A stretch of 64,000 nucleotides of DNA from NCBI GenBank assembly GCA_017469955.1, contig JAFUFJ010000003.1, positions 1 through 64,000 on the forward strand, in the 5' to 3' direction. The notes under the pieces were generated by a model. The model made no database searches, had not been told where the DNA came from, and saw nothing but the letters and a program-made list of their open reading frames with translations. Shown piece by piece: positions 51,636 to 59,627 of this stretch. Position 1 is the stretch's first letter. Each line of letters opens with the position of its first letter. Made by a program: the position numbers and the translations under genes. Origin of the DNA: Prevotella sp. (GTDB lineage: Bacteria > Bacteroidota > Bacteroidia > Bacteroidales > Bacteroidaceae).

Positions 51636-52457
51636 ATGAAAAAGATTTTAATGATGGTAGCAGCCGTAGCTCTCTTTGCTTCCTGCTGCAACAATAAGTG
51701 CAAATGCACCTGCAGCGAGTGCTGCTGCAATCAAGAAACAGCTGCTGTCGCAGCCGAAGCTGCCGACGAAGAAGACTTTGAACCCATCTTCAACGGCGAG
51801 ACACTCGAGGGTTGGCGTGGCTATGGAATGGACGTTCCTCCCGCAAGTTGGGATGTAGAAGACGGCGCCATACACCTGAAAGGCTCGGGCACTGGTGAGG
51901 CTCAAGCCGAAGGTGGCGGTGACTTGCTCTACGACAAGAAGCTGAAGAACTTCGAGATTCGTTTCGAGTATAAGATTTCAAAGGGTGGCAACTCGGGCGT
52001 ATTCTATCTCGCTCAGGAGGCCAAGTCGCAGAAAACCGGCGAGCTTCTGCCCATCTGGCAGTCGGCTTCCGAGTATCAGATTCTCGACAACGCTAACCAT
52101 ATTGACGCACAACTCGGCGTAGACGGCAACCGTCAGGCTGCCTCTCTCTACGACATGATTCCTGCAAAGCCTCAGAATGCCAAGCCTTATGGCGAGTGGA
52201 ACACTGCCGCTATCCAGGTGTTTAAGGGCACAGTCATCCACTATCAGAATGGCCAGAAGGTGCTCGAATATCACCTTTGGACTCCGAAGTGGAAAGAGAT
52301 GCTCGACAACAGCAAGTTCAGTGCCGACGGCGACTTCCCCGAAGCTTACGAACTTCTGCTCAACATGGGTGGCGAAGAGCACGAGGGTTATGTTGCCTTC
52401 CAGGATCATGGCGACGACGTGTGGTATCGTAACATTCGCGTAAAAGTGACCGACTAA
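51636..52457 (+). CDS. DUF1080 protein 2, lipoprotein with Cys-rich N-terminus
   Basis: The signal ends in a lipobox-like FASC (cysteine at residue 17), so the protein is probably membrane-anchored. It is followed by an unusual cysteine cluster, CCNNKCKCTCSECCCN, with nine cysteines in 16 residues. Then the DUF1080 domain follows (FNGETLEGWRGYGMD, FEIRFEYKISKGGNSGVFYL, EYQILDNANHIDAQLGVDGN). At 273 residues it is a diverged tandem copy of the previous gene, 109 bp downstream. The cysteine cluster may bind metal or be a low-complexity linker. Confidence 0.87.
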   Translation: MKKILMMVAAVALFASCCNNKCKCTCSECCCNQETAAVAAEAADEEDFEPIFNGETLEGWRGYGMDVPPASWDVEDGAIHLKGSGTGEAQAEGGGDLLYDKKLKNFEIRFEYKISKGGNSGVFYLAQEAKSQKTGELLPIWQSASEYQILDNANHIDAQLGVDGNRQAASLYDMIPAKPQNAKPYGEWNTAAIQVFKGTVIHYQNGQKVLEYHLWTPKWKEMLDNSKFSADGDFPEAYELLLNMGGEEHEGYVAFQDHGDDVWYRNIRVKVTD

Positions 52458-52526
52458 ACCTGCAAGGGGGACCCCTCGTCCCCTTTGTGTTTTGCAAACA
52501 CAGCATTATAGGAAAACAATATCGAT

Positions 52527-53447
52527 ATGAAGAAAATCATGTTTTTTGCACTGGCCATGCTGATGATTGGCCAAGTGGCCATGGCTCAGCAGGGCAACCG
52601 TCGCGGAACACGCCGCATGGCACCTGTGAAGAAGGAGATGGGCCTGCAGCTTTATTCCATCCGCGAGCTCATCGGCAGCGAAGAAAGCTATGCCAAGAAC
52701 CATGTAGAGGTGTTCCGCCAGCTCCGCGACATGGGCTACACCTATGTTGAGGCAGCCCATTACAACGACGGAAAATTCTATGGCGTGGCTCCCGAACAGT
52801 ATAAGAAAGACTGTGAGGCAGCAGGTTTGAAGCCCATTTCCTCGCATACTACCCGTGGCTTGAACGACGAAGAACTGGCCAATCACGACTTCAAGGAGGC
52901 CTTGAAGTGGTGGGCCAAGGCCATCAAGGCTCACAAAGCAGCCGGAATGGAGTACATCGTCACCCCGGGATGGGGCGTCCCCAAGACCCTGAAGGATGCA
53001 CAGACCATGTGCGACTATGCCAACGAAATCGGCAAGATGTGTCGTGAAGCAGGCCTTAAATACGGCTATCACACCCACTCTCACGAGTATCAGAAAGTGG
53101 AAGATCAGGTATGGATGGACTACTTCATCGAGCACACTGACCCCGCAAACATGTTCTGGCAAATGGACGTTTACTGGGCATGCTGGGGCAACCAGTTCCC
53201 TGTTCACTACTTCAAGAAGTATCCCGGACGCTTCAAGATGCTCCACATCAAGGACAAATACGAGCTCGGAGAGAGCGGTTTCGTAGGCTTTGATGCCATT
53301 TTCGGAGCAGCCGACACTGCCGGACTCGAGAACTTCATCGTTGAGATTGAGGAGACTGATGGCACCATCGACATCATGGAAGCTTGCCGTCGCAGCGCCG
53401 AGTATATCCAGCGCAACCGCTTCGTCCGTCCTTCTTATGCCAAGTAA
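52527..53447 (+). CDS. sugar phosphate isomerase/epimerase-type TIM-barrel protein, exported
   Basis: A signal peptide (MKKIMFFALAMLMIGQVAMA) precedes a xylose-isomerase-like TIM barrel: GLQLYSIRELIG, YTYVEAAHYNDGKFYG, YGYHTHSHEYQK, FWQMDVYWACWGNQ and MLHIKDKYELGE. Conserved E, D and H residues (HTHSHEY; EIEETDG) would bind a divalent metal. In the 3-keto-glycoside route a protein of this fold accompanies the DUF1080 proteins, consistent with its position 69 bp after them. It has 306 residues and a strong terminator follows. Confidence 0.87.
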   Translation: MKKIMFFALAMLMIGQVAMAQQGNRRGTRRMAPVKKEMGLQLYSIRELIGSEESYAKNHVEVFRQLRDMGYTYVEAAHYNDGKFYGVAPEQYKKDCEAAGLKPISSHTTRGLNDEELANHDFKEALKWWAKAIKAHKAAGMEYIVTPGWGVPKTLKDAQTMCDYANEIGKMCREAGLKYGYHTHSHEYQKVEDQVWMDYFIEHTDPANMFWQMDVYWACWGNQFPVHYFKKYPGRFKMLHIKDKYELGESGFVGFDAIFGAADTAGLENFIVEIEETDGTIDIMEACRRSAEYIQRNRFVRPSYAK

Positions 53448-53468
53448 TACCTACTGAACCAAAGCAAA

Positions 53469-53496
53469 GGGGATGCTTCCGGGCATCCCCTTTTTT
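53469..53496 (+). terminator. terminator of the 3-keto-glycoside operon
   Basis: GGGGATGC / GCATCCCC with a six-base loop is followed by TTTTTT, 21 bases after the stop codon. Nothing was seen in 53497-53671. Confidence 0.92.
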
Positions 53497-53671
53497 GTTG
53501 ACTCGCGACGTCTCAGCCGCTGTTTCCTGCGCTTTTCCCTGTCATGCAGGCACCTTATTTCCAGCTTTCCCCACCTTATTATATCATATACGCGCGCGTA
53601 AGCCCCCGCCATTCCGTCCCATTCTCTTCCCCGCACCTACCCCTTGAGCCCGCAGACCGCCAGCCCTCTTG

Positions 53672-53781
53672 CCGAGAAAGCTGCCCTTTCTGCTCCGTAC
53701 ATGGCAGGTGTATGCTTCATACATCTGCCATGTATGGTTCATACATGTGGCCTATCTCGCGGGCAAGACTGCCTCTGCAGC
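53672..53781. repeat. 22-bp tandem element, hybrid GAAAG/CATAC class, five units
   Basis: Units begin at 53672, 53694, 53716, 53738 and 53760. The first (GAGAAAGCTGCCCTTTCTG) is of the GAAAG class and resembles unit one of the 32716 element; units two and three have CGTACA or CATACA left arms and GTATG right arms; unit four starts with CATACATG but ends in ATCTCG. Unit three is identical over 22 bases to unit three of the 56029 element. Confidence 0.85.
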
Positions 53782-53839
53782 CCCCCGACAGGCCCAACTA
53801 CTAAGAATAAAGCTTGCGAAAGGTTAAAAGAAGTTTATT

Positions 53840-53894
53840 TACTAAACTTTTAGTACGTAATATTTGTATTACTAAATAATTAGTATTATATTTG
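53840..53894 (+). promoter_or_regulatory. blaI-like promoter with two 16-bp operators
   Basis: Two dyads of the form TACTAAnnnnTTAGTA occupy 53840-53855 and 53870-53885, exactly 30 bp apart. The second abuts the -7 element TATATTTG (53887-53894). BlaI/MecI repressors bind such TACTA/TAGTA-type palindromes, so these are probable autoregulatory operators. Confidence 0.82.
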
Positions 53895-53943
53895 CAGTCG
53901 GAACAACAACAAGTGTTGAATCAACCGTAAACCCCATCAGCAT

Positions 53944-54318
53944 ATGGAAGAAAAGAGACGACAACTGACCAAGGCCGAGACGCAAGTGATGAAGATAGTG
54001 TGGGACTTGCCCGAGGGAGAAGGCTCGGTTCAGGACATTCTTGACCGCTATCCAGAGCCGAAACCGGCCTACACCACAGTGATGACCTTTGCTAAAATAC
54101 TCACCGAGAAAGGCTTCCTGCTGGCCAGGAAGGTGGGCAAGGCCAACCGTTTCCGCCCTGCAGTGGCGCGTGAAGACTATAAGGCGAGCGTGGTTCAGGA
54201 CGTGAAAGACACGTTCTTCGGCGGATCATTCACCTCGCTGGTCTCGTTTTTTGCCAAGCACGAGCGCCTGTCTGACGACGACATTGCCCAGCTGCGGGCC
54301 ATGATCAACCAGATTTAG
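53944..54318 (+). CDS. BlaI/MecI/CopY-family repressor
   Basis: The 124-residue protein has the winged-helix fold of the BlaI family: KAETQVMKIVWDLPEGEGSVQDI, KPAYTTVMTFAKILTEKGFL (recognition helix region) and a short C-terminal dimerisation part. It would bind the two upstream dyads and be inactivated by cleavage triggered by the M56 metalloprotease encoded 88 bp downstream. No beta-lactamase gene is nearby, so the induced target is not apparent. Confidence 0.92.
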   Translation: MEEKRRQLTKAETQVMKIVWDLPEGEGSVQDILDRYPEPKPAYTTVMTFAKILTEKGFLLARKVGKANRFRPAVAREDYKASVVQDVKDTFFGGSFTSLVSFFAKHERLSDDDIAQLRAMINQI

Positions 54319-54406
54319 CGCTCCAAGGCGCTGCACGGCACGCGTGAAACCCGCTAGGAAACGCCTGCCGACAGTCCCGTTTGTCTAACCCGAGAAACGA
54401 AAAGAG

Positions 54407-55894
54407 ATGACCCAGTTTTTGATATACGACCTCAAGGCAGCCCTGCTGACAGCCGTCTTCTACGTGTTCTGGAGGCTGCTCCTGTCGAAGGATACGTTCC
54501 ATTCGCTCAACCGCATGGTGCTGCTCTCGACGGCAGTGCTGTCGTTTGTGCTCCCGTTGTGTGTGATCACCGTCCACCGTCCGGCACCTGTCACCGGACA
54601 GACCGCCGTCTATGTCGACGGACTCAGGCCGTTAGGCGTGGTTGAAGGCGGAGCCGGGTGGGGCACGACGGTGGCCGTTCTGTTCTTCGCAGTGATGGGT
54701 TTACGCCTTCTCTACGTGGCAGTTTCCTACTGGAAGCTGCACCGTTTCATCGCATCATGCGAACGGTTCACGCAGGCCGACGGCACCATTCTCGCCGTGA
54801 CCGATCGAGCCGGCATCTCGCCATTCAGCTGGATGAAGACCGTCGTTCTGCCCAGAAGCGACTATGAACAGCCCGACATGGCGGTCATCACCCACGAGAA
54901 AGGACACATGCGCCGGGGCCACTCCTGGGACGTGCTGCTGATGGAAGTGGTCTGCGCCGTTGAGTGGTTCAACCCTGTTGTGTGGATGATGCGGCAGGAC
55001 CTGCGTGCCATTCACGAGTTTGAGGCCGACGAAGACGTGATTGAAAAAGGATTCAATGCGCATGAATATCTTGATATGTTAGTTATGAAAGCCTCGGCTT
55101 GTGGCGCGTACTCCATGGCCAACGGCATTACGAACAGTACGCTCAAACAGAGAATACAGATGATGATGAAACAGAAATCCTATCGATGGAGCAGGGCCAA
55201 GGTGCTCTACGTCATCCCCATAGCTGCCCTTTCGCTGGCATGTACGTCGCGAACCGTCAACGACACCCAGCCCGAAGCCGACGCCACCGAGCAGCTTGCT
55301 GCTGCAGACGGCGAAGAGACCATCTACATCGTCGACGGCCAAGTGACAGACAGGGAGACCGTTGAACAGATGGATCCGCAGACCATCAAGTCGGTCGATG
55401 TCTTCAAAAACGAGCAGGCAAAGGCCAACTTCCCCGGAGGAAAGGATGCCGACGCCGTCGTGGTGGTGAGGACTCAGGGCGTGACTGCTGCCGACAGCCG
55501 GAAAGAAGAAGAGCCTCTTGCCGACGTCATGGAGACGAAACAGGAGGAGCCTGCTGCCGTCAGCCAGCCAAAGGAAGAACGGGTGTTCGACGTAGTCGAT
55601 GAGATGCCGGTGTTTCCAGGTGGCGACTTAGCCCTGATGGACTATCTGAACGCGAACGCAGTCTATCCGAAAGCGGCCCAGGAGAGAGGCGCTTCAGGCC
55701 GTGTCCTCGTGTCGTTCGTCGTTGAAAAAGACGGAAGCATCGACAAGGTGCGCGTCGTCCGTCCCGTTGATCCGGCACTCGACGCCGAGGCGGTGCGCAT
55801 CGTTCGTATGATGCCGAACTGGCAACCAGGCCGACAAGCCGGCCGACCCGTGGCCGTGCAGTACAGCGTTCCCGTGATGTTTCGCCTGCAATAG
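54407..55894 (+). CDS. BlaR1-like M56 metalloprotease fused to TonB C-terminal domain
   Basis: The N-terminal half of this 495-residue protein has three membrane helices (about 8-23, 37-55 and 86-106) and the cytoplasmic zinc protease motif HEKGH (163-167) with the third ligand in AIHEFEADED (E204). A fourth helix lies at about 264-280. The periplasmic part has an acidic linker and ends with a TonB C-terminal domain (YPKAAQERGASGRVLVSFVVE, IVRMMPNWQPGRQAG). Signal-induced cleavage of the BlaI-like repressor is the expected role; the fusion to TonB suggests contact with outer-membrane receptors. No penicillin-binding sensor domain is present, so beta-lactam sensing is not indicated. Confidence 0.9.
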   Translation: MTQFLIYDLKAALLTAVFYVFWRLLLSKDTFHSLNRMVLLSTAVLSFVLPLCVITVHRPAPVTGQTAVYVDGLRPLGVVEGGAGWGTTVAVLFFAVMGLRLLYVAVSYWKLHRFIASCERFTQADGTILAVTDRAGISPFSWMKTVVLPRSDYEQPDMAVITHEKGHMRRGHSWDVLLMEVVCAVEWFNPVVWMMRQDLRAIHEFEADEDVIEKGFNAHEYLDMLVMKASACGAYSMANGITNSTLKQRIQMMMKQKSYRWSRAKVLYVIPIAALSLACTSRTVNDTQPEADATEQLAAADGEETIYIVDGQVTDRETVEQMDPQTIKSVDVFKNEQAKANFPGGKDADAVVVVRTQGVTAADSRKEEEPLADVMETKQEEPAAVSQPKEERVFDVVDEMPVFPGGDLALMDYLNANAVYPKAAQERGASGRVLVSFVVEKDGSIDKVRVVRPVDPALDAEAVRIVRMMPNWQPGRQAGRPVAVQYSVPVMFRLQ

Positions 55895-55953
55895 GCCCGT
55901 CGTCGGCAGGCATTCCGAACGGCGTCTGCACGTAACATCCCTCTCCAACAATG

Positions 55954-55994
55954 GCAAAGCCCCGGTGAACCGTATACGTTCATCGGGGCTTTGC
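55954..55994. terminator. bidirectional terminator after the M56-TonB gene
   Basis: GCAAAGCCCCG pairs with CGGGGCTTTGC, with further pairing of TGAAC and GTTCA inside. It lies 59 bases after the stop codon. Confidence 0.85.
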
Positions 55995-56028
55995 TGTTCA
56001 TTATTGCCGGAAAGGCTTTCGGTTCTCG

Positions 56029-56138
56029 CCGAGAAGGCTGCCCATTCTGCTCTGTACATCTGCCGTGTATGCTTCATACATCTGCCATGTATGGTTCATA
56101 CATCTATGGAATATGCTTCATACACGTGGTATGTACGC
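56029..56138. repeat. 22-bp tandem element, hybrid GAAAG/CATAC class, five units
   Basis: Units begin at 56029, 56051, 56073, 56095 and 56117. Unit one (GAGAAGGCTGCCCATTCTG) is GAAAG-class; units two to five have GTACA or CATACA left arms and GTATG, ATATG or GTACG right arms. Unit three is identical to that of the 53672 element. It lies between the convergent M56-TonB and protease genes. Confidence 0.85.
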
Positions 56139-56159
56139 CTCACTAACATGAGGAGCGTC

Positions 56160-57329
56160 TCAGCGTTCGACGGCTATTTCCTTGATGTTTCCCTCGAGGT
56201 CGCGCAGGCGGAAAAGGTGTTTCTGGCCTTTGACGAAATGGAATGCCACAAAGTCGGCAAAGGAAAGCATGCGGCGATTGTCGACGGCAAGGATGACGTC
56301 TCCCTGCCTCATGCCTAGCCTGTAGGCTTCACTCTCGGGCCAAATGAGGCCGATGGTGGGCAGACCGTCAACGGGGACAAAGGCAATGTTGGCATGCTTG
56401 TTGCCCACACTGACGGAGTCTTCGGCCGTGAAGGGCTGAAACTTGAGTCGTCGTTTGAAAGGGTTGACGACCACGGAGCCATACTGCAAGAGCTGCGACC
56501 CTATGCGTGACGACCCTTGAGTGGTGGTGGCGCGCAGGTCGCGGAAGGCAAATCCGCCCCAGTCCAGCCGGTCCATATGCAGGAAAACCACCTCGTCGGC
56601 CTGCTCGGTTCCTAAGAGTCCTATCGAGAGATGGCCCTCGGCGCGACCCTCAACCTGTGCCTCTACCTGGCGGCTTTTGTAGACATGGCGGTCGAAACTC
56701 TGCTTGTTCATGGTGTAGAGGGGACGCGAGCCGGTGTCGAACAGCACCTCGTCGGTGTGGCGGACGAAAGGACTCACCATCACGTAGGGCACAAACCACT
56801 TCAGCTTGTATTTCACCTCATAGCCGTCTTCGCCGTCGAACAGCTTCTTGCGGTCGGTCAGTATGAGCCGCCTGGCACGCATGTCGATCTTGGCTGCCAG
56901 CCCTCTGTTGAAGAGGTCGAAGCCCAGAATGCCGTCAATCTGGCTGTTGCCTACGGGACGAGGCATGACAGTCGCCACGTAGTTGCTCACCCTGATGCGC
57001 CCCATTCGGAAGTTAGGCATCGTGACAACCTGCACCGTGTCGCGGCGATTGTTGCCGTCGGCCACGACGACACTGCCCAGTTCACGCTCGCCGCGGATGG
57101 CTCCGTCCTGGTAAATGACGCCCTGTCCCGAGCCTGTGTCTAACAAAAGCCGACGGCGCTGACCGCCCATCTCGACGTTCACTATCAGTCGTTCGTCGGC
57201 AATTTCGAGAGGAATCGTGTCGCAAAAGTCAACGGCCGACAACCCGAAGTCGGCCCTGTATCGGTAGGTCTGGGCCATGCTCGGCACGGTGAGGCATAGC
57301 CATAGAAGTGTCAATGTAAGTCGTTTCAT
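56160..57329 (-). CDS. exported retropepsin-like aspartyl protease with PDZ domain
   Basis: The start MKRLTLTLLWLCLTVPSMAQ is a signal peptide. Two aspartyl-protease-like halves follow, with LLLDTGSGQG in the first and VLFDTGSRP in the second, so the two active-site aspartates could come from one chain. ILGFDLFNRG and IGSQLLQYGSV are the matching flap-side segments. The C-terminal part (PTIGLIWPESEAYRLGMRQG, ILAVDNRRML) is a PDZ domain. The 389-residue protein is probably periplasmic; substrate unknown. Confidence 0.85.
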   Translation of the reverse strand: MKRLTLTLLWLCLTVPSMAQTYRYRADFGLSAVDFCDTIPLEIADERLIVNVEMGGQRRRLLLDTGSGQGVIYQDGAIRGERELGSVVVADGNNRRDTVQVVTMPNFRMGRIRVSNYVATVMPRPVGNSQIDGILGFDLFNRGLAAKIDMRARRLILTDRKKLFDGEDGYEVKYKLKWFVPYVMVSPFVRHTDEVLFDTGSRPLYTMNKQSFDRHVYKSRQVEAQVEGRAEGHLSIGLLGTEQADEVVFLHMDRLDWGGFAFRDLRATTTQGSSRIGSQLLQYGSVVVNPFKRRLKFQPFTAEDSVSVGNKHANIAFVPVDGLPTIGLIWPESEAYRLGMRQGDVILAVDNRRMLSFADFVAFHFVKGQKHLFRLRDLEGNIKEIAVER

Positions 57330-57400
57330 CGCATGAAGGATAGGACAGTCGGGCATGACTGCCGTTTGCCGTCAGAAGGCCCGATGCTGTTTTCGCCGGA

Positions 57401-57408
57401 CAAAGATA
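57401..57408 (-). promoter_or_regulatory. -7 element for the aspartyl protease
   Basis: TATCTTTG on the minus strand, about 70 bases before the start at 57329. Confidence 0.6.
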
Positions 57409-57559
57409 GGAAAAAGAGACAGAACAGGCAGGTTAATAAGCGTTAAAACAATCGAAAACGCCACATTCACCCCCGCTTGCTGCCTGTGAATGCTGTCGGC
57501 AGTCCCCCTTCTCCCTTTTGAAACAAGTAGGCAGCTTTACGTAGTTTTCAATGGTCTGC

Positions 57560-57925
57560 TTAGATTCGTCGTGCGTAATGGCTTTGGATGCTTCTTAAAT
57601 ATATCGCTTCGCATATATACACAAGCATCCCTAAACCTATATATAAGAATCTCTCATAAGGCATAGACGAAACAATCCACCAATTATATATGAAGATTAG
57701 CAGAAATGTTATGCTCAATACAACAAACAACATTCTATTTGTCCTGTTGTTGGCATAGAACATAAAAGTACAGACAAACCCCACGACATATAGCATGTCA
57801 TTGTGAATATACAATAGACCTTTTGCCACATCAGGTTTGCCTCTGAAAAGCACATGGAATATTTCTGAGACAATACAGTATGCAACCAGTCCTATTATTA
57901 TAGAAAATATCTTTTTCAGGTTCAT
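57560..57925 (-). CDS. hypothetical four-helix membrane protein
   Basis: This 121-residue protein has four predicted membrane helices (about 6-24, 44-60, 65-83 and 92-110), with few polar residues and a basic end (SHYARRI). I recognise no family. A promoter lies 38 bases upstream. Local AT content is higher than in neighbouring genes, which may indicate acquisition. Confidence 0.65.
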   Translation of the reverse strand: MNLKKIFSIIIGLVAYCIVSEIFHVLFRGKPDVAKGLLYIHNDMLYVVGFVCTFMFYANNRTNRMLFVVLSITFLLIFIYNWWIVSSMPYERFLYIGLGMLVYICEAIYLRSIQSHYARRI

Positions 57926-57962
57926 CTGTTTCTTCCGATTTGTCTGTTTCGTTAATCGTCGG

Positions 57963-57970
57963 CAAAGGTA
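57963..57970 (-). promoter_or_regulatory. -7 element for the four-helix protein
   Basis: TACCTTTG on the minus strand, 37 bases before the start at 57925. Confidence 0.6.
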
Positions 57971-58099
57971 CGAAAAAATCCCCTTACTCTCGGTGAATAC
58001 GGGGAAGTTTTGGAATTTATCATGAAGCCATGTCGGATTCCACCAACAGGAGCGCTTGTCTCAGGTGCTGATGACGGCCTTGGTCATGTCTGCCCACAC

Positions 58100-59209
58100 T
58101 CAAACATGACTGCGGTAGTCGGCACCTGAATACATAAACTCGTAGATCAAGGAGTCTGAACGCTCGATGGTTTGCCCGCCGTCGCGGATCTGCAGTGTGC
58201 CCGTTGTCAGATAAAGCTTATAGGTGTCGTTATGTTTCGGGTGAGTCTTGGAGAGTTCCGCAAGGTCAGCCAGTGGCAGGTTGCGCACCACATAACCTGT
58301 TTCCAACTCCTGATTCCACGTCAGGGTGTACTCAAAGTCCTTGCCGTCGTGGTGGAAACGATAGCGGCCGCTCTTCGGATAGTCCTTGCCTGTGGCTTCG
58401 TCGTCGTAGTTTTCCAGCACTTCATAGTTCACGCCGTGCGTGTTGGAGAACACGAGTTTGCCCTGTGCATCCTGAATGAAGAAGAACGGGAAGCGCTGGT
58501 AACCGTAGGGTTCGGCGGCCATCATGTCGAATAGCACCACCGTGTAGTCATCGTAACGCTGGCGTGCCCAGGTCCAGTGATTGAACAGGCTGAGGTAGAG
58601 GTTATTGCCCCATTGGTGGTCGTGGTAGCTGGATCCTTTGACCTGCCGGGTCTGCCCATTGACCGTCAGAGTGCCACAGACTTCGCCCTTAGAAACAGCG
58701 CACAGCCAAGTGAAAATCTTCTCGTCCTTCTCTCCAAAGCCCAGATAGGCCGTACCGGGACGATAGGGCTGTGCCAAGCTGTGCAAGTGTAAATCGGCAC
58801 CCAGACCGTCAATCGGGTCAACCAAAATGCGGTAGTCTGTCAAATCGCCACTGAAGATGTGCTTGCCGATATGTACATCGCAGGTCTCGTTGCTGAAACG
58901 ACATTCCTGTGCAGGAATCTCAAACAGACGAACGTGGCTGGTGCCGTCGGATTCGGTCAGTTTGATGGTGCCGAAAGGCTTCAGCACATCGCCCGTCAAA
59001 TCGCGGTAGCCCTTGCTGAAGAACTGGATAATCGCTGCCGAACCGTCGTCCAAGATGCAGTCGAAGTACCACCATTCCCACTCGCCCTCTGCGCCTTTGA
59101 TGCGGATGCCGTCTTCCCATTTCTCAATTCTCTCGGGATTCACCCCTAAGCGCTGGTAGTCTTCGGGGGTGTCCATCAACCGTGCGGTCAAATTTTCGTT
59201 CTTAATCAT
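58100..59209 (-). CDS. CrtC/AttH-like lipocalin-fold protein
   Basis: The 369-residue protein has no signal peptide and carries the paired motifs EWEWWYFDCILDDGS near the N-terminus and SSYHDHQWGNNLYL in the middle, typical of CrtC (carotenoid 1,2-hydratase) and related AttH-like two-lipocalin proteins, some of which are pericyclases or isomerases in natural-product pathways. The end is YEFMYSGADYRSHV. No carotenoid or polyketide genes are nearby, so the reaction is unknown. It is encoded alone, with its promoter region overlapping the hairpin repeat at 59257. Confidence 0.72.
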   Translation of the reverse strand: MIKNENLTARLMDTPEDYQRLGVNPERIEKWEDGIRIKGAEGEWEWWYFDCILDDGSAAIIQFFSKGYRDLTGDVLKPFGTIKLTESDGTSHVRLFEIPAQECRFSNETCDVHIGKHIFSGDLTDYRILVDPIDGLGADLHLHSLAQPYRPGTAYLGFGEKDEKIFTWLCAVSKGEVCGTLTVNGQTRQVKGSSYHDHQWGNNLYLSLFNHWTWARQRYDDYTVVLFDMMAAEPYGYQRFPFFFIQDAQGKLVFSNTHGVNYEVLENYDDEATGKDYPKSGRYRFHHDGKDFEYTLTWNQELETGYVVRNLPLADLAELSKTHPKHNDTYKLYLTTGTLQIRDGGQTIERSDSLIYEFMYSGADYRSHV

Positions 59210-59256
59210 ACCTTTGTTTTTTAGTTGTTATTGAATCACGGTGCAATGATGCGATT

Positions 59257-59302
59257 AAGCGAGAGCAAAGAGAACTTGTTCTCATTTTGTCGAGCGAGAG
59301 CA
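59257..59302. repeat. hairpin flanked by GCGAGAGCA direct repeats, copy 1
   Basis: AAGCGAGAGCA and CGAGCGAGAGCA flank a hairpin GAGAAC-TT-GTTCTC. The same layout recurs at 63501. The rest of 59210-59627 shows an AT-rich tract and no gene. Confidence 0.65.
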
Positions 59303-59627
59303 TCATCGCCGTTTTCGACGGCAAAGATGCGGCGATTTTTCGAGGGTTTGATGAATAATTTCTATTTATTTATGTGCAATTACAACGATTATAATAAAAA
59401 CGCACAAAGAAAGAGCACATTGTTCTCGTCATCATTTAATCTGACCGTCACCATCGTTCAATTTTGACAGCGGAAGACATACATCCGGGCGCATGGAGGC
59501 AGGTTAGTATTGAATATGTAGGCGCACTTCGCTTCTCGTTGGAGAGACTTCTCGGCCTTCGACTTGGGCAGATGTCGCTATTGATGTGAAGGCTGTGAGA
59601 AGAGCCAATTCTAATCTTAGTTTCACG

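Noticed and set aside
53497..53853. Short plus-strand open frames before the blaI-like gene
   Set aside because: They run through the 22-bp element and the operators, have no plausible start signals and show no protein-like composition.
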